A DNA stretch of 64,000 nucleotides from Prunella strophiata (GCA_036583965.1 JAZBQD010000027.1:24993001-25057000), one strand, 5' to 3'. Shown: positions 26,386 to 36,714, numbered from the stretch's first letter. Made by a program: numbers and translations. Notes: generated by a model from the sequence alone, not told the origin.

Positions 26386-29059
26386 GAGATCCTCAGTGGG
26401 AATACAGTGGGTTAGTTTGAAAGCAGGATTCTTTGAACATTATTTGTCTTCTTCCCCCAGGTTTAGGGTTTCCCTGCTTGGTTTTCTCTCTGATGGGGAA
26501 TGCCTGCTGGATTAAAAGTAACCAGCAGGAGTCAAATTCAGAGTACCCGTGTACTCTGTACCCTGCCCTCTCCAATGGCAAACTGGTGAGATCTCACCAG
26601 CTTTAACAGGCTCTCTCTCCCAAAGCTGCTCAGCTCCCAACTTGCCCAGGCCACCTCTGGCTTTGCATTCCTGAGCTTTGGCTGGATGTGAACGCTGAGA
26701 TTTTAGGTGCGGACTCAGGATTTTCAGACAAGAAAATCACAGAATGGAAAATCTGGTTGGGTTTGACTTTGGTTGTGATCTGTGTCTTGCCAATACTAAT
26801 GAAAATATATGGGCTTACTCTGTAATTAAGCACAGAAGTCACAGATTTTATGCTAATAGGAAAAAAACCCAAGAGGATCAGAGGAAAGAATTACAAATTG
26901 AATCCAATCCTGTTGCTCCTCAGTATGTTATTTGCAAACTGAAATCCCAGATTAAAGGAAGAGGAGCACTCAGCTCTTCCCAAAGAGGGATTTATTCCCT
27001 ATGATATTCCTTTGGGATGTCCCTGCATTTCTGCCTTGTGTGGCCCTTTTCATGCATTTTAGCAAAGGGGGAAGGATGTCTCAGTTCACCTCCTTTTCCA
27101 CATTTAGAGCATAGAGCTACAGCCTGCTCTTTTCTGTCCTCTATGTACATTCCTACAACATTTTGGTGTTTTCCTGCCTGGTCTTCCAAAAAGAACAGTA
27201 CAGATTTGCAATAAGCTTTGCAGAGCTGTTCAACTATTTCATAGGCTATGGACAGTCAGGGAACACGTGAGAAATCCATTCTCTCTCTCCAGACAAGGCA
27301 CCTTAGAGAAGTCTTGGCACCAAGACTTCTCTGGATTGATGCTGAAAACCCAAGGATTAATCTGGAAAAGCAAATGCCTTGGGAGCTCAGTGTAAAGGTC
27401 AACTCAGCTCAGATCAGCTCAGCTCAGGTGCAGAACCCAACCTGGTCAGGTGCCTGCAGGGCTCCAACTCAATGCACACAAGGAATTCCTACGCAGTGGG
27501 CAGAGAGGGAGTGATGCTGGGGAAAGCCCTTGGCAGGGATGGGAGGTGACCTGCTCCCAAAGCACGGAGTTCTCATGTACCTGGGTGGACTTCCTGATGA
27601 GCCCCCTCCTTTATCAGACTGCCTAGGGTGCAACAGTTCCCTCAGCCCAGGCTGGGGAGCAAGAATTTGGCAGGGCAGGTTTCCTCTGGGGAACATTCTT
27701 GTCTTTTGTGTCATCAAGACATGCCCCTGCTCAGAGGGAAGGAGAGGCTCCTCCTCGATCAAACTATCTCAGCCATTGTGCTTGAATCCATTCGGGCTGG
27801 CCCTTCCCTAATTAGGGCAGCAGGCACCCAAAACACCTTCTCCATGGATGATCCTGCAGCCGCCTGATCGCTGCCCGTCGTCTCCCACTGAAACCACCGG
27901 CCTTGTCTTCCCTCCTCCCTTGCTCAGCTTCCCCCCAAAGAGGGAAGTGGCAATTCACTGTGGGAACAATGAGCTGACTGGGTGTCAAAAGAAAAAAGCC
28001 CCACATGTGGTCTGAATGGGCACCGGCCCCCATTCACCCACAGCCTGGAGACATTGAAGTGATGCTTTTGCAAGGGTCCTCAGAATGTTTCATTTGTGGG
28101 ACTGAAGATGGTCACTGAAGTGATGAGGACTGAGTGGTGAGGAGAACTGCTGGAGGTGTTTAGGTGCCTGGCTACAGGAGGAATGCAAAGGATCTGCACA
28201 TTTGAGGAGATGGAAACGAGATTCCTAAGCAGAGGCAGAACTGTCACACTCTCAGGGCTGGAGAGTTGTTGGAAATATTGACCTGTGGGACACTGGGATG
28301 AGTTTGGACCAAACAGGATTTTGGGTGGCTAGAAGGAAGGTGACTCTGGGTGAAGTACTGTGGCTCTGAGGCTGGTCTCTAGGCAGAGGCTGTGAGGCCA
28401 CCAGTATTGGGATGGGGGAGTACTAGGGACAGTCAGCAGTGGGATGATTGATGGGGGACTGAGGTGACATTTGGTCACAGGCTGGTGAAGGTGGTGACTG
28501 ACAGGCAGTACAGTGATCCCCTGGGATGTCTCCTTCCCAGCTTCCCTCATTTCTCACCAGAGAAATGTAGGGAACAGGCTGGGTGGCTGAAAGGTGCTCA
28601 CTGCAAGAGAGGGACACATTGTCCAAGCTCCTGCTCCAGCTCAGGAAGCACAGCCCTGCTCTGATCTAGTGGTCACTTGCAGTTTCCCCTTCTGGAGAAT
28701 GCCAAGCATGAGAGGAAACAGCTCTAGGCTGTTCTAGCCTGGGAAAAGGGAAGAGAGGAAGGGAAGTCAGTTACACCAAGGCGGTGTTGTGCAACTCCAA
28801 TATTGTACTTTCCCTTTGAAGCAGCCAGGGCTGTGCTGGCATCTCTAATGTAGATAAGAGGAGCTGGCTCCTTCAGAGATGGAATAGAGAAATCCCTTTT
28901 CACTTGAGGCCAAAGAGAAAAAAATTACCCCATCTGGGCAATTTAAGCTACAGGCATCTTGGGTTTGACACATCAGAGAATTTAGTGCTGCTGGTAATGC
29001 CCTGTAATTCTCCATGTAATCAATTAAAGAACTGTTCCACCCTAAACACTGCTGAAGGA
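26386..29059. other. Intergenic DNA downstream of PTGS2, no gene seen
   Basis: No exon recognised. A short (CAGCT)-like run, actcagctcagatcagctca, lies at 27401-27428. This is the region beyond the PTGS2 poly(A) site. Confidence 0.6.
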
Positions 29060-29104
29060 AAACACAAACAAAGGAGCACATAAAGGTAATGTTTTCAATT
29101 TATT
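29060..29104 (-). terminator. PTGS2 polyadenylation signal and downstream GU-rich element
   Basis: AATAAA reads on the minus strand at 29104-29099. A GU-rich element (TGTGCTCCTTTGTTTGTGTT) follows about 20-40 bases later. I saw no other AATAAA between here and the stop codon on this strand. Cleavage probably falls near 29082-29090. Confidence 0.75.
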
Positions 29105-30151
29105 TATATAAACAATTGCATTTTAACAACATTGTTGTCCTACAAAAATAAAGTGAAAAACAATTCACAGAATTTTAAATAAATAATCTCAAACATCCAC
29201 ATTTCGCGGCCACAGAGTACAGAATGCAGAGTGCACAGGAATCCTTGCTGAAGCAGCCTGTAACTTAACTCAAGTGAGATGGTCTGAGGAATTCCTCTGT
29301 GCCTACCCCAAAATAACTTGATCTGTCCAGACTTGCCTCCCTTTGACTCTCTGCCAAACCCTGCTCCGGGGTTACTGGCAGAAGGGTGCTCTGAAGGGTG
29401 TCCAGAGCTGGATCTGATGGACAATTGGCATGAGGAACAAGTGTCCAAGCAGTGTTCACCCGTTAGCACACACAGCACTGACCACCTTTGGACACAAGGG
29501 GAGAGAAGGTTTTCCCTTCTTCGTGCTTCAAACAGAGAGAGGAAAACAAATGCCCTTCTTGCTCCCACAGCATCCATACCAAGGACCACTCCAGATCAGT
29601 CACTGGTATTGATGGCTGCATGAGAGCTTGGTTCTACTGTTCATGGCCACAACTACAGCCCTACCCAGCACAAGGCATGGCTGGCTCTACACAAATCCAT
29701 GGAAACAGCAGCCACAGACAAACTACACTGCTGCCAGAGCTGGTACAATGCACAAGCCTCTACAAGTGCTTGAGAGTTCAGACGAAATAGAAAACTCAAG
29801 TCCTTTTCCACAAGTAGTCAAGTAATTTTGGGCAGGGGCACAGAATACCCGGTTGCTGCTCTATTCCAGTCTGAAGTGACATTTTCTTTTTCCCTATAGT
29901 TCCCCAGCTGCTTTTATGGGAAGATCATCTTCTCTATTTCCTCTCTAGAAATTAAAAAAAGATACCCTTACATGCAAAGTCTGAAGTCCTATACAAGATC
30001 CTGTGTAACCTATGTGCCCAGATGAGACTAGATATTTTACTGTTGGATTAGGACAAATATGTCTAGGAGATTTTGTGCTGGCCAGTTTTAAAGAAGCTTA
30101 AGCCACTTACTTAAAATAACTCTGTTAATAAATTATAAATAAAACATTATC

Positions 30152-30180
30152 CCTCCACCACCCCCCCCACCCCCCCCCCC
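30152..30180 (-). repeat. C-rich tract (G-rich on the PTGS2 transcript)
   Basis: Short C runs ending in C8 and C10, broken by single A bases. On the mRNA strand these are G runs that could form a G-quadruplex. Length polymorphism or sequencing slippage is likely here. Confidence 0.7.
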
Positions 30181-30638
30181 AATAAATAGAAGTACAAATT
30201 GCACATACAGCTTGTGCACACAGGCAGAGCTACCTCCTGTGCCTGGAGTGCTGCTGAATCTCTTGTGTTCAGTTCTCTGTGTATTTACAGAGCTGCTCAG
30301 TTTAAAGCCCCCCTGTTTTTGGGAGCACAAAGCTACAGCACACCCTAACTCCAGCTATACTGTCCTCCTGTCCTTAGAGTAACATACATTAAAATTACCT
30401 TATCAAGTAGACCAGAGAACTACAGCTATGAAAAGAATCCCAGTGCCTTGGGCCACGTTTAAGACCTCCCCAGAGTTACATAATAAAAACATCCCTATCC
30501 AAATGCAAGCAGCCTTGTATTTCAGCCTAAGAGTCAGTTACTGCTAAGCTCAGTATCTCATTCTCACCCCCTTACACAACTAATACATCTGTCACACTTC
30601 CTTCAAAAATAATTAGAATCCAGGAAAAGTACTATTTT

Positions 30639-30747
30639 CTTTAAATATTTAAAACATTAAAAACATATATTTAAAAAGTTGTAAAAAATTTACTTTAAAT
30701 ATTTAAAACATTAAAAACATATTTTCAAATAGCTGTAAAAAAATTTA
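30639..30747 (-). repeat. 54-bp AU-rich tandem duplication in the PTGS2 3' UTR
   Basis: Two copies (30639-30692 and 30693-30747) share ctttaaatatttaaaacatt and continue with near-identical sequence to aaattta. Each copy carries AUUUA motifs on the transcript strand, so the event doubled potential decay elements. Confidence 0.8.
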
Positions 30748-31269
30748 CTTTCATCTAAATCCAGAAGTGGATTTGTACATAAGAGACATTAAGTTATGAT
30801 ACAAAGTGCCCTCTCTGCAGTGAGGGAGAGGTAGTATCAAGAATAAATGCAATGCATTTTCTGACCTTACATAAAGAAGTAAGTCTCAAGTATTTTTTTG
30901 TTAATTTTTGAGTGCTCATATGAAATCCATAATCTCTTCTGGCAGTTTTCATTAAGTCAGATTTTTTTCTTGTACTTTTAGGTCAATAGCTGCTTTCAAG
31001 TTGCTGAGAAAAAAAAGTTGCTTTTGTAGTGTTATGTGACCTATGAAAACTGCCAGACAGAATCACCACCACCCCCCTCCATCAAGTATTAAAACAATAG
31101 TAAAAAGAAGTTGGAACCATTATCCACTTTGGAATACATCATTCTGTTACAGAAGATTTTAAACAAGGGATTCACCACTGTCAAGCTGAAACACAGAAAA
31201 TCCCTTTTGTAAATGGAAGCCTTACCTCAGTAAGGAATTTAAGGCAACCCCCACAATGAAGATGCTCAA

Positions 31270-31335
31270 GTTGATTTTTTAAATACTAAGCCATAAATAG
31301 AATAAATAACACAGTTAAATAAATAAATAGAGAGA
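31270..31335 (-). promoter_or_regulatory. AU-rich mRNA-instability element cluster
   Basis: Within about 70 bases after the PTGS2 stop there are six AUUUA pentamers on the minus strand; three overlap as ATTTATTTATTTA. In mammalian COX-2 mRNA a cluster of this kind in the first part of the 3' UTR binds HuR, TTP and related proteins and gives rapid decay. The same position and number here suggest conserved regulation. Confidence 0.8.
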
Positions 31336-31346
31336 TAGCTGGATTT

Positions 31347-31753
31347 CTACAGCTCGGCAGAGCGCTCTTTCAGCAGGAGCGTGGGGTTGATATCTTCCAT
31401 GGCAGTTTTTGAGGTACTAACGTTAATCGTGGCCTCGGTGGGCTCAGGAGGCAGGATGTGGAAGGCAGTGAAGGGACAGCCCTTGACGTTGTTGCAGATG
31501 AGCTTCTGCAGGGAGGCTGTGTTGACGATGTCGAAGCCCACCTTGCCCCCGAAGGTGCTGGGCTTCCAGTACTCAGGGGAGCAGATGGCGTTGCCCATCA
31601 GCCCCTTCAGGGAGAACGGTGCCCCTATCTCCACCATGGTCTCGCCAAAGATGGCCCCGGGCCGGGGCTTCTCCACCAGCAGGCCTGGGTACAGCTCCAT
31701 GGCATCGATGTCCCCGTACAGCTCCTCCAGCTCCGCTGCCATCTCTTTTTCTC
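31347..31753 (-). CDS. PTGS2: PTGS2 exon 10, coding part (aspirin-site Ser, C-terminal cassette)
   Basis: 407 coding bases ending in [22 protein letters not shown] contains Val523 (COX-2-type side pocket; COX-1 has Ile) and the acetylatable Ser530 (codon 31613-31611). The C-terminal insert unique to COX-2 is present ([15 protein letters not shown]), with the glycosylation site that drives ER-associated turnover in mammals. The terminus SAEL corresponds to the mammalian ER-retention STEL. Acceptor gttgcag. Confidence 0.96.
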
Positions 31754-34700
31754 CTGCAACGAGTAAAAACTGTAAGTGGAAAAATCCCATTTTCTGTGCA
31801 AGACTGTCCTGCTCGACCCCAGTAATGACACTGCAGGACTCTGTGGGCATTTTAAGCCAATGTCTCTAATTTGCTGGGAAGGATGAGGACTGTTACCTGT
31901 AAGCTCTTCGAAGGATTGGAATGGTTTCAGCATGAAGCGTTTCCTGTACTCGTTCAAGGACTGGTACCTCATCTGCCTGCTTTGGTCAATGGAGGCCTTT
32001 GCCACTTTCTGGACTGCAGCAGGAACATTCTTCCCACCAGCCACCTGTACATGAAGGAGGAAAAGCGGTAAGATCTCCAGATATAAGTCATAAGGAAGTT
32101 GTACCTTTCCAGTGATTAGTTTTAAATAGCTTCATCCCGCTCCCTTGTCCCACCCCTCATGCCTCTGTTGGTTCACCATCAACTTGAGGAAGGACCTACC
32201 CTGCCAGCACTTTGTTTGGTGAAAGATTTGATCATATGGGATAGTCCATGCTCCAGCATGATGGAGTTGTTGTAGAGGAACTGCTGGAAGGTGTACTCCT
32301 GGTCGCGGATCTGGAAGGTGTCAGGCACCAGTGGGTGCCAGTGGTACAGGGTGTTGAACTCGGCTGCGATGCGGTTCTGGTACTGGAACTTCTGGTTGAA
32401 CAGCAGCTCAGGGTCAAACTTCAGCTTGAAGTGGTACCCACTCAGGTGCTGCACATAGTCCTCTATAACGATCTTGATTGTCTCTCCTGTTGGACAAAGA
32501 AGCAGGAGAGAATGTTGGCACTGCTTCTCCTCAGTGGCAGGGAAAACACTATTTTTCTGAACTGTTCTAAAATATACTACAGTGATCAGGACAACAAACA
32601 CTTTTCTGTAATCCCTCCTAGAAAGCAATTAATGTATTTTATGTGACTAAGGGGTGGAACAGTACTTTAGATCCCAAGAGCTCTCGGCTGTGGGTAGTGA
32701 GGTATTTTCTACAGCCTGTTTTCCTCCTCCCAAGACACAATTCCTTGCACCCTCCACAGAACAGCATACATCAGTATTTACACTGCATTCAGTTATACAA
32801 TATCTCTAGGACAGAGGGAGGGGATAATGAAGAAAGTTGATGTCTGAAAGCAAATCTCAGCTTCTGAACTACATAATACAATTGTCTTGGTTTATGGTTT
32901 CAGTTGGGGCAAGGTTTTTTCCAGCTTAGACCACATCACCATTTACATAAGATGAAATATCACTGGGCACATAATTAGACAGAAGAACTATGCGGAGTTA
33001 CATTTTACATAACCTTCTGAACTTTAGACTTAATCACAGCCTTTCTTTTAAAGCATACCTGAGCTGACCCAACCCTAGGGGAAGAAAAAAAAACAAAACC
33101 CCAGATCAGGGAGCCTGAGGTCATCCAGCCTCACAGGCTTTCTCTGAGAAAGGAAGCTGAGCTTCCTGTCTTTTCACTGCTTTCAGTTCTGCTTCCCTCA
33201 GATGAGGGAATCGACTGTCCCTGAGTTTTCTTCAGTTCCATCTTTAACGGAGCTGGAGGGAAGCTGCACCTCAACACAACCCTGGTGACATGCCACGAAG
33301 GAGCCACTCACACCCCAGTTTAGGGGATAGCTTCCCCCTCACTCCAGCTGGAGCTGCACACAGCAGCAGGGCTCTCACCGGTCAGAATGAGCCGGGCGGT
33401 CTGGAAGAGCTGCTCGTCGTCCCACTCGGGGTGCTGGTGCTTGAGCACGTCGCAGACGCGGTTGTGCTCACGCAGCCAGATCGTGGCGTACATCATCAGC
33501 CCGGGCACCAGCCCGAACACCTCCTGCCCCACGGAGAACCGCAGGTGCTCGGGCACGTGGGGCGGGTACAGCATCTCTGCCTGCGTGTCCCGCACCGTCG
33601 GCGGGTACATTTCTCCATCGATCATCTGCGCAAGGCGGAAACAACACGAGCTGTGAGCTACCATACTTTGGATAAGCTCTGTCCACTCTCTCAGCTCTGA
33701 CTCACATTTTAGATACACCATTCACACAGCACTAATTTAGGAAATCTATGCCATCCAGTAAGAAGGCAGGAATTCTGAGCTAAGACATACCTGGTATTTT
33801 AGCTTTCCATCCTTTCGAAGCCTCAGTTTAAGTTGTCTCTCCAGAGTCTCTCCATAAATGTGGCTCAAGTCAACCTATAAAATAAAAACATTTGGGACAT
33901 GAAGCCAACCTGCATTTTTTGCTATTTTAGGATAAGTCCCTTTTCTATGGATACCAATAGGAGTTCACCCCCTAGATGTTTACCTTTCAATTATATTACT
34001 GCTACCTTATAAGTATCATGCACTGATATTTAAGATGAAGCCAAATTATTTCCTGGCAACTGGAGCCATCTCTGCGCAAGAGGAGGTTGTTACATCAGCA
34101 ATATAAAAGGACTCTGTTTAAAGTGTCAGCAATTTTTTATTATGCAGACAGCTTTCTATATATACACGCACAACTTATAGCTTTGGTTTGGACGTAAGAG
34201 TGACACTTATAGTGAAGAATTCTTTGTCCAAAGGATGTCTATCTTGTAGGTAAAGATCTTAAATCCAAGTTGGCTTTTGAAGTTCTTTTCAAACTAAGGC
34301 TATTAGGAGTACATAAGCAATACTTAAGTGCTGGATACAGCTCTTTGGAACTATCAGAGTCCAGAGAAATTTTGGATACTCACTACATCTAACATGCTTT
34401 AGGTGAAAGCAGATTTTTGGGAACAAAAAGAGATCACTGGGCAGGTATTTTAAACAGAACCACTTGTGCAGAGCAGGCGGTTCTGACCCAGGAAGAGACG
34501 CTGCCGAACACTGGAATTTGGCCTGAGGAGCAGTTACAGAAGGGGTAATCCCATGGCACTGTGGCACAGTGTGTGCACAGGTGTTTGTGTCCCCTGGCAA
34601 CCCTCAGGATGCCATTCCGGCCATTCCAGGCACTCAGCAGCTCCCAAAGAGCACGAGCTGTGTCCCCAGCTGTGACCGTACCCCGTGGCCGAGTGCTCTG

Positions 34701-36584
34701 GTGAAGGCAGGGCCCCGCTTCTGGTCCGTCTTGAAGAACTGGTGGGTGAAGTGCTGGGCAAAGAAGGTGAACATCACAGTTTGTGCCTTGCGGGTCGGGA
34801 ATAAACTTTCTCCTCAGCAAAAACTTCTCCACGATCAGCTTCGAATCTGGGAGCTCCTTCTTACCTGTGGGAGAAACAGACAGTGAGATACTCAAGACAA
34901 CCCTTCATGCCATACTGAAGTTTATTCCTAGCAAAAAGGCTTAAGACTTTCAGTGGAATATAATGACAGTGGCATACAAACAAGGGGAATTACCTACTTT
35001 TCTATGCTCACTTTCTTGAATTTATTAGAAATTTCTAAATTCCCTGCTTTTAGCATATAACTCAATAGCAAGAACCAGGAAAATATCTTTTAGGTCTTTA
35101 AACAATACATCCAAAACACAGTTATTCCTAAAGTCTACTACACTGAAAAATGGCTACAGACAATCAGGTCTCATAGGAACTACTACTTATTTTTTCCTCT
35201 TAGAAAAGACCAAGCAGTCATTACGTGTCTGGTTTATTCCTCACCTTTAACACCCATTGGTGTTGGGCAGTCAAGTCCTACTGGTGGAAGGCTTCTCGTG
35301 TAGTAGGAAAGATTGGAATAAGCTTCCCAGCTTTTGTAATGGTAGTCACTGTTGTAAGTGGGTGGGCTGTCAATCAAGTGTGACCTTGCTGAAAGACAAA
35401 TAAATATTTTATTATTTTTAACTGTACATTTTAGTCTCAAAAAGTAAATCACAAAGCCAGATCTTTTTCATATATTTGGCAGCAGTTGTAAATTCCACAC
35501 ATATCAGTTACTGATGTTAAATATGATTACAGTTACTGAATAACAGGACTAGATCCTGGCTGATCAGCTGAATCTCACTATTAACATGAGCAATGGGGTG
35601 CTAAGTTCATGTCAGCAAAGTCCTGGACTCTTGCAGAAAGCAGAACCAAGCACTTCATCATGTTTCATACAAGCCTGCATCATGCAGAAGTCTTAAATTT
35701 TGGTGTTTTAACTTCAGCGCAATTTAGGCTGCTTGGTTTGTAGACAGATCAATTCAGTGCAATATTCTGGAGTAAGCTTTTAGAGGACTGGAAGAGACAA
35801 TTCACACTTACACGTTAGTACATATCTCATAATAGTGTCCCTTAAGAAGGGAATGTTGTTGATGATATTCCAGGCTCCTTTGAAGTGGGTGAGGATGTAG
35901 TGGACAGTGTTTGGTGATGGTTTCAATGCTACCCTCAGCCATGTGAAGAATTCCGCTGTGAACGACAATGGGAAAATTATTATTAATTAGCTTATGGAGG
36001 ATAACCAGCAATGCTGGAATTGGACTGTGCATTTCATTTCCGCGGAGGGGGGTGTGGGATACTCACGTGTGGTGCAGTTCTGCCCGTAGTAGCCTGTCCT
36101 GGTGCAGTCACACTCGTAGCGATCCGGCCCGGCGGTCATGCAGACGCCTCTGTTCTGGCAGGGGTTCGAGCAGCAAGGGTTGGCTGCGGGGGAACCAGAG
36201 CTCGGGTTAGCATCTCTGCAATACACTCCCACCTTCCCAGGACTTTAGACAACGAACGAGAACGCCCCGGAGTTTAACGCTGATCAGGAAGGCATCACAG
36301 CGACCATCCATCCATGGCAACCTCTGGGCCACCAGGGAGCAGCTTTAAAAGCGCAGGAATTCGCCTCTTGTCTGCTGCCAGCAATAACCCCCCTCAGAAG
36401 GGGAGATCATCCCTCACAGGCCAGCGGGGACCTGGCACCCGTACACAGCAGAGAAATGGCAAGAGAGTGAGGAGCAGGAGAAGCAGAAAGGCAAAGCGTG
36501 CGTTAATCCGGAGCGCGGCGCGGACTCACCGGCGCGGCCGGCGGCCAGGAGCGCGGCCAGCAGGGCCAGGGGCAGCAGCGACAT
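31347..36584 (-). CDS. PTGS2: Prostaglandin G/H synthase 2 (cyclooxygenase-2), ten coding exons, single-base frameshift in exon 5
   Basis: COX-2 turns arachidonate into PGG2 and then PGH2 in the ER lumen and nuclear envelope. The spliced coding sequence joins 36584-36530, 36183-36067, 35955-35812, 35388-35245, 34864-34682, 33874-33791, 33625-33379, 32486-32200, 32044-31897 and 31753-31347 (1816 nt). Without one extra base it would encode 604 residues, the length of human COX-2. Visible in order: signal peptide (about 1-18), EGF-like module (exon 2), membrane-binding helices (exon 3), peroxidase/cyclooxygenase domain. Features separating it from COX-1 are valine in [13 protein letters not shown] (position 523, ovine COX-1 numbering), the C-terminal cassette with the N-V-S glycosylation site, and the ER-retention-like end SAEL. 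The catalytic Tyr of LYHWH and the aspirin-acetylated Ser of PFSLKG are encoded but lie after the frameshift. The extra base at 34778 gives 182 normal residues, 33 shifted ones and a TGA at 33872-33870. Identity is very secure; whether this allele works is not. Confidence 0.96.
31897..32044 (-). CDS. PTGS2: PTGS2 exon 9
   Basis: 148 bases encoding [20 protein letters not shown] and [18 protein letters not shown]. The exon contains the RKRFMLKP motif typical of COX enzymes. Acceptor tgtacag, donor GTAACA. The final G joins GA of exon 10 to make the glycine of LTGEKEM. Confidence 0.96.
32200..32486 (-). CDS. PTGS2: PTGS2 exon 8 (catalytic Tyr and haem ligand)
   Basis: 287 bases. LYHWHP holds the radical-forming tyrosine (codon 32346-32344; Tyr385, ovine COX-1 numbering) and the proximal haem histidine (codon 32337-32335; His388). 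NNS in [11 protein letters not shown] is a conserved glycosylation sequon. Acceptor ccaacag, donor GTAGGT. Intron 7 (32487-33378) is the longest, 892 bp, with no recognised repeat. Confidence 0.96.
33379..33625 (-). CDS. PTGS2: PTGS2 exon 7
   Basis: 247 bases encoding [18 protein letters not shown], the [20 protein letters not shown] segment and [20 protein letters not shown]. This is core peroxidase/cyclooxygenase-domain sequence and contains the Tyr355 equivalent in EMLYPP. Acceptor gcgcag, donor GTGAGA. Intron 6 is 165 bp (33626-33790). Confidence 0.95.
33791..33874 (-). CDS. PTGS2: PTGS2 exon 6
   Basis: 84 bases encoding [19 protein letters not shown] and then KDGKLKYQ. The length equals what I recall for the mammalian exon. 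Serine replaces the asparagine of human VDLNHIYG. Acceptor ttatag, donor GTATGT. In the shifted frame carried over from exon 5, the stop TGA lies at 33872-33870, immediately after the junction. Intron 5 (33875-34681) is 807 bp. Confidence 0.94.
34682..34864 (-). CDS. PTGS2: PTGS2 exon 5, carrying a +1 frameshift
   Basis: 183 bases, one more than the 182 expected for this exon. It reads normally through [20 protein letters not shown] and PDPQGTN (residue 182), then loses frame. Removing one T on the coding strand (plus-strand A at 34778) restores [18 protein letters not shown] and a clean join to exon 6. The restored stretch contains the Gln203 and His207 equivalents of the peroxidase site. 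Acceptor ccacag and donor GTACGG are intact. The base sits in AAACTGTGATG, not in a homopolymer. Confidence 0.93.
35245..35388 (-). CDS. PTGS2: PTGS2 exon 4 (channel-entrance Arg)
   Basis: 144 bases beginning in [13 protein letters not shown]. The arginine here is the Arg120 equivalent (ovine COX-1 numbering) that binds the substrate carboxylate at the channel mouth. The N-L-S sequon in [10 protein letters not shown] is a conserved glycosylation site. Acceptor ctttcag, donor GTGAGG. Intron 3 (35389-35811, 423 bp) shows no repeat. Confidence 0.95.
35812..35955 (-). CDS. PTGS2: PTGS2 exon 3 (membrane-binding helices)
   Basis: 144 bases encoding the amphipathic helices that insert in one leaflet of the ER membrane ([14 protein letters not shown]) and the conserved [12 protein letters not shown] stretch. 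Acceptor ttcacag, donor GTAAGTGT. The last T joins CA of exon 4 to make serine. Intron 2 is only 111 bp (35956-36066). Confidence 0.95.
36067..36183 (-). CDS. PTGS2: PTGS2 exon 2 (EGF-like module)
   Basis: 117 bases, the length I recall for mammalian PTGS2 exon 2. It encodes the EGF-like domain used in homodimerisation, with seven cysteines (NPCC, NPC, GVC, YEC, DC, NC) and the N-glycosylation sequon N-C-T. It is flanked by a cccgcag acceptor and a GTGAGTAT donor. The split codon C|CG gives the proline before EFFTW in exon 3. Intron 1 (36184-36529, 346 bp) holds no recognised element. Confidence 0.95.
36530..36584 (-). CDS. PTGS2: PTGS2 coding exon 1 (signal peptide)
   Basis: 55 coding bases. 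The start ATG reads [18 protein letters not shown], a short hydrophobic leucine/alanine core typical of the cleaved COX-2 signal peptide. The donor GTGAGT follows directly at 36529-36524. The final G joins CC of exon 2 to give alanine, so the mature N-terminus reads ANPCC as in other COX-2 proteins. No other in-frame start gives a signal peptide next to this donor. Confidence 0.93.
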
Positions 36585-36648
36585 GGCTGTGTTGGGCTGG
36601 CGTGGCTGGCTCGGCAGCTCGAAGTGCCGGCCCCTGCTGCACATCCCG

Positions 36649-36655
36649 TATTTAT
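36649..36655 (-). promoter_or_regulatory. TATA-like box of PTGS2
   Basis: ATAAATA on the minus strand, 65 bp upstream of the start codon. Transcription would then start near 36620-36625 and leave a 5' UTR of about 40 nt. Human COX-2 also has a TATA promoter. The start site itself is inferred. Confidence 0.65.
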
Positions 36656-36678
36656 GGCAGTGCACAGGGGAGCCAGGC

Positions 36679-36685
36679 TGAGTCA
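36679..36685 (-). promoter_or_regulatory. AP-1 site (TGACTCA) of the PTGS2 promoter
   Basis: A perfect AP-1 consensus 23 bp upstream of the TATA-like box, about -60 from the inferred start. That is where mammalian COX-2 has its key CRE/ATF element. Fos/Jun binding would fit immediate-early induction. Confidence 0.65.
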
Positions 36686-36704
36686 TTAGCCGGAAGCATG
36701 AGCA

Positions 36705-36714
36705 GGGAATTTCT
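36705..36714. promoter_or_regulatory. NF-kB-like site
   Basis: GGGAATTTCT differs from the consensus GGGAATTTCC at one base. NF-kB regulates COX-2 in mammals, from sites further upstream. Sequence match only. Confidence 0.4.

Larger units (their letters stand above)
29085..31346 (-). other. PTGS2: PTGS2 3' untranslated region (about 2.26 kb)
   Basis: The stretch runs from the stop codon to the inferred cleavage site just past AATAAA at 29104-29099. That is close to the roughly 2.5 kb 3' UTR known for mammalian COX-2. It is AU-rich with many AUUUA pentamers, a tandem duplication (30639-30747) and a C-rich tract (30152-30180). Small ORFs in it are chance. The 3' boundary is inferred from the signal and the downstream GU-rich element. 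Confidence 0.75.

Noticed and set aside
34682..34864. Programmed ribosomal frameshifting as an explanation for the exon 5 shift
   Set aside because: No slippery site or pseudoknot is evident, and such a mechanism is not known for cyclooxygenases; error or mutation is simpler.
31381..34886. Plus-strand open frames opposite PTGS2 exons (for example 31381-31869, 32248-32646, 33290-33700)
   Set aside because: They are antisense shadows of conserved exons on the minus strand and stop at intron sequence.
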